Below are positions 1 through 8,485 of a stretch of DNA of 64,000 nucleotides, piece by piece. The stretch is from Ruminococcus sp. (GTDB lineage: Bacteria; Bacillota_A; Clostridia; Oscillospirales; Ruminococcaceae), in contig NZ_JAEEMU010000041.1 in assembly GCF_016283395.1 (NCBI RefSeq), positions 62,001 through 126,000 of the forward strand, in the 5' to 3' direction. The notes under the pieces were generated by a model, which saw only the letters and a program-made list of their open reading frames with translations, ran no database searches and was not told where the DNA came from. The position numbers and the translations under genes are program-made. Each line of letters opens with the position of its first letter. Positions within the stretch are counted from its first letter, which is position 1.

Positions 1-1
1 C

Positions 2-1888
2 CTTGAAAAAGGCGTTCTTACTCTGGATAACGGCGAAAAATGGTATAAAGTCAACGAATTTGAAAACGGAAATGACTACATCATAACAGTAAAAGGCTCT
101 GACGATAAAGAGCTTATGCTGACTGCTTCAAATGACGATATAAGCGAATATATCTGGCATTATTACAGAAGCACTATGGTGACCAGCACTGCTCCCGAGT
201 ACACTACCCTCATTTCTCGTTCATTTTCTCTTGCCTGCCACGAGAACGAACTGTATACTGTATCAAACTGGTGGTCATCAGGCGAAATGGCGTGGGAGTA
301 TCATAACGGCAATCTCTGCTACAGAGAGGACGGAAGCGTTTCTTATCTTAAATACAGTGAAGGAAGCGATGTTCCCTTTACCTGTACCGATAATGCCGCA
401 GAAGCCGCAGAAGTGTGCCTGTATTCACAAAGCGAATACCTAAGCCGCTGCATTGCGGAACACCCGTCCGCCGAAAGCTATGTTATCGAGGGCAGCGGTT
501 ATGCTGCACCTGTATTCACAGCAAAGCTCTACGATGATATAACTGTTGACAGCGTAAAGTGGTTCATTAACGGCAGGGAGCAGTCCTGTGCAGAGCTTTC
601 GTTCACTGCCGATGCTCTCAGAAATAAAAAAACAGGAGTTTACCGTGTAAACTGCCTTATCGAAGGACATGACGGCAATGATATCCATTACCGCGAAAAA
701 TCGGCAGACGCAGCATTTATTGTTGCAAAGGGAGTTACACCCGAGTCCTTTATGACTTTTTCCGATGTACACGAGCAGTACTTCTTTATCACCGATGCCA
801 TAGAAAAGATTATGGCGCATACAGGCGGATATGTGCCGTCACTTGTCATATGCACGGGCGACCTCGTAAACGGACCGACTGCAAGCAAGGAGAAGATGCT
901 TGACCGCTATTATCCTCAGATAGTCTCATATCTCGGCGGACTTGACACAGTATTCGTATCTGGCAACCATGATTCGGGCGAAGCAGCTTCCATAATGTCC
1001 GACAATGCAGGACTCGGTTCTGAGAATGACCGTTCACCATACGGCGGACAGATATTCAAAGGCACTTCCCAAGCCGCTGCTAAAAACGGAAAGAGCAGCC
1101 GTTTCGCAAAAGGTATCACCGTCTACGGTCTTAACTTTGAAGCTTCTATCGAAGGAAGCGGCAATAATATCACTTATTCCTACGACAGAACCATAGAAAA
1201 ACTTGACAGCTTTCTGAAAAAGACTGCCGAGGATTACCACGGCGAACTTGTGGTGATATCGGCTCACTCGGGACTTCATGTACTGGGCGTTCAGCCTGAG
1301 TCAATGACCAGATACGGAATTCAGATAAGCAAATGGATAGGCGAAAATCAGTACAACATTGATAATTCCTATGAGCTGACAAAGCTTATAAACAGCTACG
1401 CCGAAAAATACAATATGGATATAATGTACCTCTTCGGTCATGACCATTCACGTCAGGAAAGCGAGCTTATCATGACAGACGGTGACGATCTCACAAGTAC
1501 TGTTGAATACAGCAGCAGAAGCTATGACACTCAGCCGTTGAAATTCACCTATGCACATTCGGGCTATCTTTCCACTACCATTGGCTGTGCAGATGCGCAT
1601 TTCAGCTTTGTATACCGCAATGGTGAAAACTACAGCTTTGACCTTATGAGCACCTATAATGATACGCTGAGACATACGGAAATCAAAGCGAAAAATACGT
1701 TCAAAGAGCCTGTTGTCACTACTTCGGCATCAACAACTGTCCCAACTAAGACAACAGCAGCAGGAACTTCCGCAAAAAAAGGTTCTGACAGTCCTGCTAC
1801 AGGCGATAAATTCAGCATCATCGGCATTGTCGTCCCTGCGGCAGTACTTATGCTGATTAGCAGAAAGCGCAAAAAGAATAACCGTTAA
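2..1888 (+). CDS. Surface-anchored calcineurin-like metallophosphoesterase (5' partial)
   Basis: The frame is open from base 2, so the true start lies left of the window; the first internal ATG (116) is not a credible start. The visible protein has the metallophosphoesterase signature in order: FSDVH, CTGDLVNGP, SGNHDSG, a central ISAHSG and GHDHS, which together supply the Asp/His/Asn ligands of a two-metal site. The tail is Thr/Ser-rich, then SPATGD, a hydrophobic stretch of about 16 residues and a basic end (SRKRKKNNR). This is a cell-wall sorting signal of the (S/P)PxTG type rather than classical LPxTG. The protein is therefore inferred to be exported and anchored by a sortase. The substrate cannot be told. 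No dockerin is visible in the part seen, and the gene ends at a shared terminator. Confidence 0.85.
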   Translation, partial: LEKGVLTLDNGEKWYKVNEFENGNDYIITVKGSDDKELMLTASNDDISEYIWHYYRSTMVTSTAPEYTTLISRSFSLACHENELYTVSNWWSSGEMAWEYHNGNLCYREDGSVSYLKYSEGSDVPFTCTDNAAEAAEVCLYSQSEYLSRCIAEHPSAESYVIEGSGYAAPVFTAKLYDDITVDSVKWFINGREQSCAELSFTADALRNKKTGVYRVNCLIEGHDGNDIHYREKSADAAFIVAKGVTPESFMTFSDVHEQYFFITDAIEKIMAHTGGYVPSLVICTGDLVNGPTASKEKMLDRYYPQIVSYLGGLDTVFVSGNHDSGEAASIMSDNAGLGSENDRSPYGGQIFKGTSQAAAKNGKSSRFAKGITVYGLNFEASIEGSGNNITYSYDRTIEKLDSFLKKTAEDYHGELVVISAHSGLHVLGVQPESMTRYGIQISKWIGENQYNIDNSYELTKLINSYAEKYNMDIMYLFGHDHSRQESELIMTDGDDLTSTVEYSSRSYDTQPLKFTYAHSGYLSTTIGCADAHFSFVYRNGENYSFDLMSTYNDTLRHTEIKAKNTFKEPVVTTSASTTVPTKTTAAGTSAKKGSDSPATGDKFSIIGIVVPAAVLMLISRKRKKNNR

Positions 1889-1895
1889 ATGAAAA

Positions 1896-1934
1896 GCTCC
1901 CGAAAGCAGAAAATAACTGTTTTCGGGAGTTTTA
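1896..1934. terminator. Bidirectional rho-independent terminator
   Basis: CTCCCGAAA (1897-1905) pairs with TTTCGGGAG (1921-1929), extended by CAG/CTG closer to the loop. The hairpin is flanked by an A-run on the left and a T-run on the right. It lies between convergent genes and can serve both. Confidence 0.85.
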
Positions 1935-1945
1935 TTATATATCGC

Positions 1946-2746
1946 TTAAAGCTTTCGTGCCAGTTGAAGGTCTAAGGTATCGGATATGACAAGCCTGCCG
2001 CCGTTAGCGTTTATGGCTTCTTTTATGCTTGAGAAGAATTCTTCCCTTACTCCTTTTTCAATGGTGATGTGGTCTGAGTAAGTGCCGAGGAGCTGAATGT
2101 ACTCATCAGCCGTAAAAACACGTTCACGGTAAAATATATGAGACTGAATATCGATAAAACCGTATTTTCCTGCTATATTTGCAGTTTTCTCGGACTGCTC
2201 TGCCGTATACTCGGCAGAAGTACCTCGTTTTTTCTCAGGATAATAGCTGTAGTAGTATTTATCATAGGCAGCTTCTATCGCCTGTGCAAGTGCGGTATCT
2301 TTTTTGCTTATGCAGGGGTGATTGGCAAAACGCGCAAACGCTCCGCCCTGTCTGAGCATGGAGAATACCTTTCGGTAGCCTGTCTCTTCGGGTATCCAGT
2401 GGAATGCAGTTGCTGAGAATACAAGATCATAGGTATTTTCAGCAAAAGTCATATCTTCAAACTTTCCTGTCATAACAGTCAAATTCGGGTATTCTTTAAA
2501 ATTCTCCTTCAATAGCTCGGACAAATTCTCACCATACTCTACGGCTGTGAGGTCACAACCTGTATCGAGCACAGGCTTTGTAGCCTGACCGCTGCCGCTT
2601 CCTACCTCGACAGCACGGCTGTTTTTTTCAATATGTACATAGCCGAAAATCTTCTGATATAATTCACCGACATAGCCGGGACGCATCTTATCATATGCTG
2701 ATGAAACACTGTCAAAAGTACGTTTTAGCTCATTTTCTGCTGTCAT
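1946..2746 (-). CDS. Class I SAM-dependent methyltransferase
   Basis: A 266-residue protein with the Rossmann methyltransferase motif I VEVGSGSGQATKPV near residue 42, followed by an acidic motif II region (LTAVEYGENL) and FSATAFHWIPEE, as in the UbiE/small-molecule methyltransferase group (Methyltransf_11/25). It is cytosolic; the methyl acceptor is unknown. The ATG is preceded by GGAGGTG with good spacing. The gene is monocistronic: it has its own promoter upstream (2782-2810) and converges on the metallophosphoesterase terminator. Family assignment is firm, function is open. Confidence 0.85.
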   Translation of the reverse strand: MTAENELKRTFDSVSSAYDKMRPGYVGELYQKIFGYVHIEKNSRAVEVGSGSGQATKPVLDTGCDLTAVEYGENLSELLKENFKEYPNLTVMTGKFEDMTFAENTYDLVFSATAFHWIPEETGYRKVFSMLRQGGAFARFANHPCISKKDTALAQAIEAAYDKYYYSYYPEKKRGTSAEYTAEQSEKTANIAGKYGFIDIQSHIFYRERVFTADEYIQLLGTYSDHITIEKGVREEFFSSIKEAINANGGRLVISDTLDLQLARKL

Positions 2747-2781
2747 TGCAATGCACCTCCGTATAACAATATAGGATAATC

Positions 2782-2810
2782 ATTATATAACATATCATAC
2801 CAAAAGTCAA
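2782..2810 (-). promoter_or_regulatory. SigA-type promoter of the methyltransferase gene
   Basis: On the minus strand TTGACT (2805-2810), a 17-base spacer and TATAAT (2782-2787), 36 bases before the start codon. A FUR-like inverted sequence, GGATAATCATTATAT (2774-2788), overlaps the -10 element; it matches the 15-base Fur consensus at 12 positions. Confidence 0.7.
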
Positions 2811-2919
2811 GCTACGGGATTATACGCTAAATATTAACATCAAAAATATTAAATACAGTAATTATTTCCATATATATTGCATTTTGTGTTTATGTGTGCT
2901 ATAATGAGTGTAGCACATT

Positions 2920-3184
2920 AATTATATCATAGCACTTCACTTACATGATATAATGAACGCTAAAGCATTCATTATAATTGATTTAAAAGCCCTTGCAGAT
3001 ACGCAAATCTGAGATTTGCTCCCTGCATATCGGGCAATTATATCATAACGCTTCGCTTATATGATATAATGAACGCTAAAGCATTCATTATAATTGATCT
3101 AAAAGCCCTTGCAGATACGCAAATCTGAGATTTGCTCCCTGCATATCGAGCAATTATATCATAACGCTTCGCTTATATGATATA
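2920..3184. repeat. 116-bp intergenic tandem repeat, two copies plus 33 bp
   Basis: Copies run 2920-3035 and 3036-3151, with a third partial copy at 3152-3184; they differ at only a few bases. Each unit holds nested dyads: TTATATCATA/TATGATATAA, an imperfect TGAACGC/GCATTCA hairpin, and GCAAATCT/AGATTTGC enclosed by GCAG/CTGC. No reading frame is present. The structure resembles a small mobile or REP-like intergenic element that has duplicated. It fills most of the gap between the methyltransferase promoter and the CotH gene and ends 114 bases before the CotH start. Confidence 0.85.
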
Positions 3185-3298
3185 AATAATGTAATGTAAA
3201 TGGGAATGCGGATTACGACAGGGAATCTATAAGACAGAAAAATGTTCCGGTAATATCGGGTCAATGAGGATGATTAATCTAAATTATCGGAGGAGAAC

Positions 3299-6034
3299 AT
3301 GAAAAACAGATCAAAGAAACGTACTGCTGCGGGAGTACTGTGTCTTGGTATGCTGTTGCAGTCAGCAGCATATCTCCCTGCAAACGCAGACAACAACGGT
3401 GCAGTGACCATAAATGAGGTCTGCACCAAAAACACCACCTACCAGTCGGGTGACGGAAACTATTATGACTGGATAGAACTTTTCAACAGCGGAAAGTCAG
3501 AAGCAGACATATCAGGCTGGGGACTTTCAGACAAAGAACAGGAGCCTTACAGGTATACATTCCCAAGCGGAACGCACATACCTGCAAACGGACGACTTGT
3601 TGTGTTCTGCGACACCGATGCCGCAGCAAATGACAGCAAGACTGCTCCATTCGGATTATCTGCTTCGGGCGAAACTCTCGTACTTACGGACTCACAGGGC
3701 AAAACAGCTCAGACTCTTACAGTCGGCGCACTTGCTGCTGATACTTCATACGGACAGTATCCCGACGGCAGCGGCGAATTCTACACACTGAGCTGTACAC
3801 CGGACAAAGAAAACGCTGCCCCCGAAGGCAGTGCAGCTGTACGTCAGCCTGTGTTCTCACAGGAAAGCGGTTTTTATGATAGCAGCTTCTCTCTGAACCT
3901 TACCGCAGAAGAAGGCTGTACCATATACTATACCACTGACGGCAGCGATCCAACAACAGAGTCTGAAAAGTACACAGCACCTATCACTATCGAAGATATG
4001 TCAGATACTCAGAACCGCCTCAGCGCACGTACCGACATAACTCCGAACAAAGCAACAGCACCGCGTGACAGCGTTGACAAGGCAGCTTTGATACGCGCAA
4101 TATCAGTTGACAGCGAAGGCCGCGCAAGCGAACCTGTAACAAAGACGTATTTTATAGGCAAAACAAATTCGGGATACTACAAACAGATGAAAGTAGTATC
4201 ATTAGTCACAGATCCTGACAACCTTTTCGATTACGAAAAAGGCATCTACTGTCTCGGAAAGGTGTTCTACGGCGACAAAAATCCAAACGATCCACAGGAG
4301 GAGCAAAGACCTGAGGAGCACAAAGAGCCTGAGGGCGAAAGACCTGAGGATAACAAGCCCGAGGAACATACAGGTCCCGAGGGCGGCAGACCTGGACGCA
4401 ACAGAGCTCCACAAAACGGCAATATATGGGAAATGGAAGCCAATTATACTCAGAGAGGAAAAGAATGGGAACGTCCTGCTAACTTTACTCTCTTTGACGG
4501 CGGCGAAATGGTACTCCAGGAGAATGTGGGTATCAGAATAAAGGGCAACTATTCAAGGTGCCTTGCACAGAAGAGCTTCAATATCTACACAAGACAGGAT
4601 TACGGCTGTGCAGAGTTTGATTACGACTTCTTCTCGGGGAAGGCTACAAAAGCTAAAAACGGAAAGGCTATCAAGAAGTATGACGGGCTTGTTCTCCGCA
4701 ACGGCGGCAATGACAACGGTGCGGCTTTCTTCCGCGACAGCATAAACCAGAGCCTTATAACTGACAGAGCATTTGCTTATCAGGCTACTACAGAATGTGT
4801 AGTATTCATTGACGGCGAATTCTGGGGCACTTACCAGATGATGGAAAAGATCAGCGACAGCTACCTCAGCTCTCACTACGGAGTTAAGAAAAGCGATATC
4901 GCTATGATAAAGAACGGCGAGCTTGAAGAGGGCAGCGAAAGTGATCTGAGTGACTGGCAGGCTCTCTGCAATGGTGTTGCAAACGGCAGCATATCCTACG
5001 ATGAATTCTGTCAGAAAGTGGATATACAGGGCTTTATGGACTACTTTGCAGCTCAGATATACTGGGCTAATGCAGACTGGCCGAAGAGAAACTATACCGC
5101 ATGGCGTTCAGATGCCATTGACGAGGAAAATCCCTATGCTGACGGCAAATGGAGAATGGTTCTCTTCGATACGGAATCAGGTCAGGGACTTTACGGTTCA
5201 TATGACAAGTCATTCTCAGCAGACTGCTACAGCCGCTTAAAACAGGACGGCAGCCAGCTTGCTAAAATGTTCACTGCTCTTTCGGGCAATGAACAGTTCA
5301 GACTTGACTTTTCAAGAACTATGATGGATATGGCAAACTATAACTTCGTTCCCGAAAAAGTAAACGAAGTCATAAGCTATTACAAGAACAACTACAAAGA
5401 GCAGATCGCAGATACTTACGAGCGTTTCAACTCAGGCAGCTCAGGCAAATTCGAGAGCGAGCTCTCAACAGTTGCAAACTTCTACGCTCAGCGTTATTCA
5501 TATGCAGAGCGTACCACAAGATTGGCAATGAAGCTGTCTTCCGAGCCTCACAAGCTCACAGTAATCAACTCAGGCGATAAGGGTACTATTGACCTTAATA
5601 CTCTCAAGCTCGGAAACATAGACCAGTGGAGCGGCAAATACCACTCCGATTACGACATCACTATCTCAGCAGATGCAAGCGGCGAAGAGGCTTTCACACG
5701 CTGGAACATTAAAGGCGCAGAGATAATAAGCGGAGACAAGACTTCGGCAACTATCACAGTAAGACTCAGCTCAGATGCAACAATTGAAGCAGTTTACGGA
5801 GACTCGGAGGGAACTATCTCCGAAGAACCCGATGAAGAATACATTTTAGGCGACCTCAACAACGACGGAGTTGTGGACATCTATGATCTCAGCCAGATGA
5901 GAAAGGCAGTCGTTTCAGGCAGTGCTGAACACTTTGCAGCTGCCGATATCAACGGCGATAAGGCTATCACCAGCGACGACCTTACACTTCTCAAGAAGTA
6001 CCTCACAGGCGAGATAAAAGCATTTACAAACTAA
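3299..6034 (+). CDS. Lamin-tail / CotH-domain protein with C-terminal dockerin
   Basis: 911 residues, started at an ATG behind GGAGGAG. Order: signal peptide (about 1-30, ending PANA), lamin-tail domain (about 34-135; NEVCTKN, DWIELFN, ISGWGLSD), a chitobiase/FN3-associated module (about 180-285; IYYTTDGSDPT), an insertion rich in Glu/Pro (about 330-365), the CotH kinase-like domain (about 370-720; GIRIKGNYSR and FDTESG), a short InlB/Bacterial_repeat-like segment, and a dockerin at the C-terminus (GDLNNDGVVDIYD and ADINGDKAITSDD). CotH-domain dockerin proteins are known cellulosome-associated components in R. flavefaciens and in clostridia. Spore-coat CotH is a protein kinase, but whether this extracellular relative phosphorylates anything is unknown. 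Confidence 0.9.
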   Translation: MKNRSKKRTAAGVLCLGMLLQSAAYLPANADNNGAVTINEVCTKNTTYQSGDGNYYDWIELFNSGKSEADISGWGLSDKEQEPYRYTFPSGTHIPANGRLVVFCDTDAAANDSKTAPFGLSASGETLVLTDSQGKTAQTLTVGALAADTSYGQYPDGSGEFYTLSCTPDKENAAPEGSAAVRQPVFSQESGFYDSSFSLNLTAEEGCTIYYTTDGSDPTTESEKYTAPITIEDMSDTQNRLSARTDITPNKATAPRDSVDKAALIRAISVDSEGRASEPVTKTYFIGKTNSGYYKQMKVVSLVTDPDNLFDYEKGIYCLGKVFYGDKNPNDPQEEQRPEEHKEPEGERPEDNKPEEHTGPEGGRPGRNRAPQNGNIWEMEANYTQRGKEWERPANFTLFDGGEMVLQENVGIRIKGNYSRCLAQKSFNIYTRQDYGCAEFDYDFFSGKATKAKNGKAIKKYDGLVLRNGGNDNGAAFFRDSINQSLITDRAFAYQATTECVVFIDGEFWGTYQMMEKISDSYLSSHYGVKKSDIAMIKNGELEEGSESDLSDWQALCNGVANGSISYDEFCQKVDIQGFMDYFAAQIYWANADWPKRNYTAWRSDAIDEENPYADGKWRMVLFDTESGQGLYGSYDKSFSADCYSRLKQDGSQLAKMFTALSGNEQFRLDFSRTMMDMANYNFVPEKVNEVISYYKNNYKEQIADTYERFNSGSSGKFESELSTVANFYAQRYSYAERTTRLAMKLSSEPHKLTVINSGDKGTIDLNTLKLGNIDQWSGKYHSDYDITISADASGEEAFTRWNIKGAEIISGDKTSATITVRLSSDATIEAVYGDSEGTISEEPDEEYILGDLNNDGVVDIYDLSQMRKAVVSGSAEHFAAADINGDKAITSDDLTLLKKYLTGEIKAFTN

Positions 6035-6042
6035 ACTATAAA

Positions 6043-6078
6043 AGCAGACCGTCTGTCATATGGCAGGCGGTCTGTTTA
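6043..6078 (+). terminator. Terminator after the CotH-dockerin gene
   Basis: CAGACCGTCTG (from 6045) pairs with CAGGCGGTCTG ending near 6075, with one G-U pair, and is followed by a T-rich tract. Confidence 0.8.
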
Positions 6079-6135
6079 CATTTTTATGCTTAGATGATAT
6101 AATAAAGTATCACATGATCCTATGAGGTAAAATAA

Positions 6136-6873
6136 ATGAAAAGCATAACTATAATTGATGATGAGTTCTCCTTCGGCGGATTTACTTCGGGAAATGAGGG
6201 CATATGGACAAGAAACGCTCCCACCGATCCGCCTACAGATGATTACATATCTCTAAGTGAAAGACTTGAAGCACCATTGTCACGTATCATACGCCCATAT
6301 CAGGCAAGCGGTGATAAAGTTGAGATAGTCGGTGCTGAACACGGCGGCATGGGAGTCATAAAGGATAACGTACTGAAAAAAGTGGACGGTATCGTTACTG
6401 CCGAAAAAGGCATTGTTCTCAGCGTTCTCGCGGCGGACTGCGTTCCCATATATCTTATTGACAAAAAGGCGGCAGTCATCGGACTCCTGCACTGCGGCTG
6501 GCATTCGGCAGCAGGTTCACTTCTCCATAATGCTGTTCAGCGCATGAAAGAGCTGGGAGCTTCTGCTGCTGAAATTCAGGTGATAACAGGACCTCATATC
6601 TGCCATGAATGCTATGAAGTGGGCGAAGATGTCCGCAAAGTTTACGCCGAAGCTTTCACAGAAAAGCAGCTCGATGCTATATTCACTACCATTGACGATA
6701 AGCTGTATCTCCACCTATCGGAAGCTGTACGGTCAAAAGCTGCGGCAGAAGATATTCCCGATGAAAATATCTCAGCAATAAACTGCTGCACTTTCAACGA
6801 TGAGTCATTATACTCATACAGACGGGGCGACAGAAGCAGACAGAATGCAGCATTTATCATGATGAAAGCATAA
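6136..6873 (+). CDS. pgeF: Peptidoglycan editing factor / purine nucleoside phosphorylase LACC1-like
   Basis: 245 residues, normal length for the YfiH/PgeF (Cu-oxidase_4, LACC1) family. Visible family motifs are VGAEHGGMG, the metal-site stretch AADCVPIYLID with GLLHCGWHSA, GPHICHECYEVG, and the C-terminal CCTF...YSYRRGDRSRQ. Members phosphorolyse purine nucleosides and, in E. coli, prevent misincorporation of Ser for Ala in peptidoglycan precursors; they act in the cytosol. The start has GAGG eight bases upstream. The stop codon TAA coincides with the first bases of a MITE-like element, so the insertion may have set the present C-terminus. Confidence 0.9.
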   Translation: MKSITIIDDEFSFGGFTSGNEGIWTRNAPTDPPTDDYISLSERLEAPLSRIIRPYQASGDKVEIVGAEHGGMGVIKDNVLKKVDGIVTAEKGIVLSVLAADCVPIYLIDKKAAVIGLLHCGWHSAAGSLLHNAVQRMKELGASAAEIQVITGPHICHECYEVGEDVRKVYAEAFTEKQLDAIFTTIDDKLYLHLSEAVRSKAAAEDIPDENISAINCCTFNDESLYSYRRGDRSRQNAAFIMMKA

Positions 6874-7055
6874 TATTGATTAAATTAGGAAAGTATTATC
6901 TTAATTCTCACTTATCATGGAACTCAGCCTTTAGCCCTTAGCTATTAGCCAAGGTGTCGCCTTCGGCGAATAATTTAAATAATGTGAGCGTAAGCGAACT
7001 CCTTCGGCTAATGGCTTTTTTACAAAGAATCTCTTCCCTAATTCAATCAATATTA
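6871..7055. mobile_element. MITE-like non-coding element with 23-bp terminal inverted repeats
   Basis: The left end (6871-6893, beginning TAATATTGAT) and right end (7033-7055, ending ATCAATATTA) are inverted copies matching at 21 of 23 bases. Inside are further dyads: TAGCTATTAGCCAAGG near 6939 against CCTTCGGCTAATGGCT near 7000, and CGCCTTCGGCG. There is no ORF. Ends of the form TA...TA suggest a TA target as used by IS630/Tc1-type transposases, which would have to act in trans. It ends about 125 bases before the esterase start. Confidence 0.65.
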
Positions 7056-7181
7056 ATTTAAAAATTAAAGCGGATGTGCCGCTTCTTTTTTAGTATTTTA
7101 ACCTTCCGAATTCCTTGACTTTTCGGGAAATTTACGGTAAAATTAAACAGTCAATCAAGTATAAGACTCGGGGGTATTAAA

Positions 7182-8374
7182 ATGAATATTATCAAAAAAC
7201 TGCTGCTTCATTTGCAGCTGCCGCAGCTATAGCTGTATCCTCTGCGCTGCCTGCATCAGCTGCTGTAAGAGGTGACCTTAACAACGACGGCACTATCGAC
7301 TCATTCGATGTGGTATTATGCCGCAGGAATATCATCACCATGTTCTCGGGCGGTCAGACTGACCTGCTGGCTGACATCGACGGCAACGGATCTATACAGA
7401 TAAACGACCTTGTACTGCTGCAAAAATACGTGCTTGGCACTATAAAGGAATTTCCGCAGACTACAACTGCCGTCACAACTATGGCCACTACAACTTCTGT
7501 ACCTGTTGTTACTACGACTGTTACAACGCCAAACGGTGACAGCTACATGAAGAAAATGGCAGCAGATATACACATTCATGAGGAATCGTCCTCAACTGAA
7601 AAAAAGGCAGGCGTTGACTACGGAACGATCGAGAAGAAAACTTACTTCTCAAAGGACGCTCAGCGCGAAAAGAACCTCAATATCCTGCTTCCGCCGGGAT
7701 ACGACAGCAGTCAGAAATACCCTGTAATATATGTTTTCCACGGTATATTCGGCTCTGAGGACTCCATGCTCGATGAAAGCATGAAGATACAGACAATGCT
7801 CGGAAACCTTGTAGCTTCGGGTGAAGCTGAGAAAATGATAATCGTTTTTCCACAGATGTTCACCACAAAGGAGAACATCTTCCCTGCATTCACAAATGAG
7901 TCCTCCCGTGCATACGATGCTATCCGCGAGGATCTCGAAAACAGCATCATGCCGTTTATGAAAGAGAATTACCCTATAAAGGAAGGCAGAGAAAATACTG
8001 CTGTTACAGGTTTTTCAATGGGCGGCAGAGAGGCTCTCTATGTTGGAGTCACAAGACCTGATCTCTATGGCTATGTGGGCGGAGTATGCCCTGCTCCGGG
8101 TATATTCCCTACTGTTGACGGAAATATGACTCACGAAGGCTGTATATCTCCCAGTGAATTCTGCTTCGGCTCAGCTCCGAGCCCGTATGTTTTAATGATA
8201 ACCTGCACAAGATTTGACGGTACTGTAGGAGATGCTCCCGACAGCTACCATGACACGCTCACTCAAAACGGCGTGGAACATATCTGGCATCAGCTTACTG
8301 ACGGCGACCACGGTTCTATATCCGTAAGAGCGCATATGTATAATTTCCTAAGATATGTATTTAAAGCTAAATAA
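7182..8374 (+). CDS. Dockerin-carrying CE1/esterase-D type esterase, frameshifted in the signal peptide
   Basis: The ATG at 7182 follows GGGGG and begins MNIIKK, but that frame stops after 16 codons. Adding one A to the six-A run at 7194-7199 joins it to the long frame and yields a perfect signal peptide (MNIIKK-TAASFAAAAAIAVSS...ASA). The mature protein then has a dockerin (GDLNNDGTIDSFD and ADIDGNGSIQIND), a Thr-rich linker (about residues 90-115 of the repaired protein) and an esterase domain with VFHGIFG, the serine elbow GFSMGGRE and the histidine motif DGDHGS. CE1 members remove acetyl or feruloyl groups from xylan. The N-terminal dockerin would place it on a cellulosome. No good in-frame start exists downstream of the shift, so the copy as read cannot be exported normally unless slippage or a sequence error is involved. 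Confidence 0.8.
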
Positions 8375-8395
8375 TGCCGTCGCTTATATAAAATC

Positions 8396-8424
8396 CAAGC
8401 CCCGAGACAATGCCTCGGGGCTTG
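8396..8424. terminator. Hairpin terminator between convergent genes
   Basis: CAAGCCCCGAG (8396-8406) and CTCGGGGCTTG (8414-8424) form a perfect 11-bp stem with a 7-base loop. The tail is only moderately T-rich. It lies between the esterase and the metal-binding lipoprotein gene. Confidence 0.75.
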
Positions 8425-8485
8425 TTCATACTATTATCATACTCGCCGAATTAATAACTCACTGTAAGTGCAGTAACTCCGCATC

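Noticed and set aside
7310..8374. Start of the dockerin-esterase at the ATG 7310
   Set aside because: That ATG lies inside the dockerin between its two calcium loops; the protein would lack a signal peptide. The true start is 7182 in another frame.
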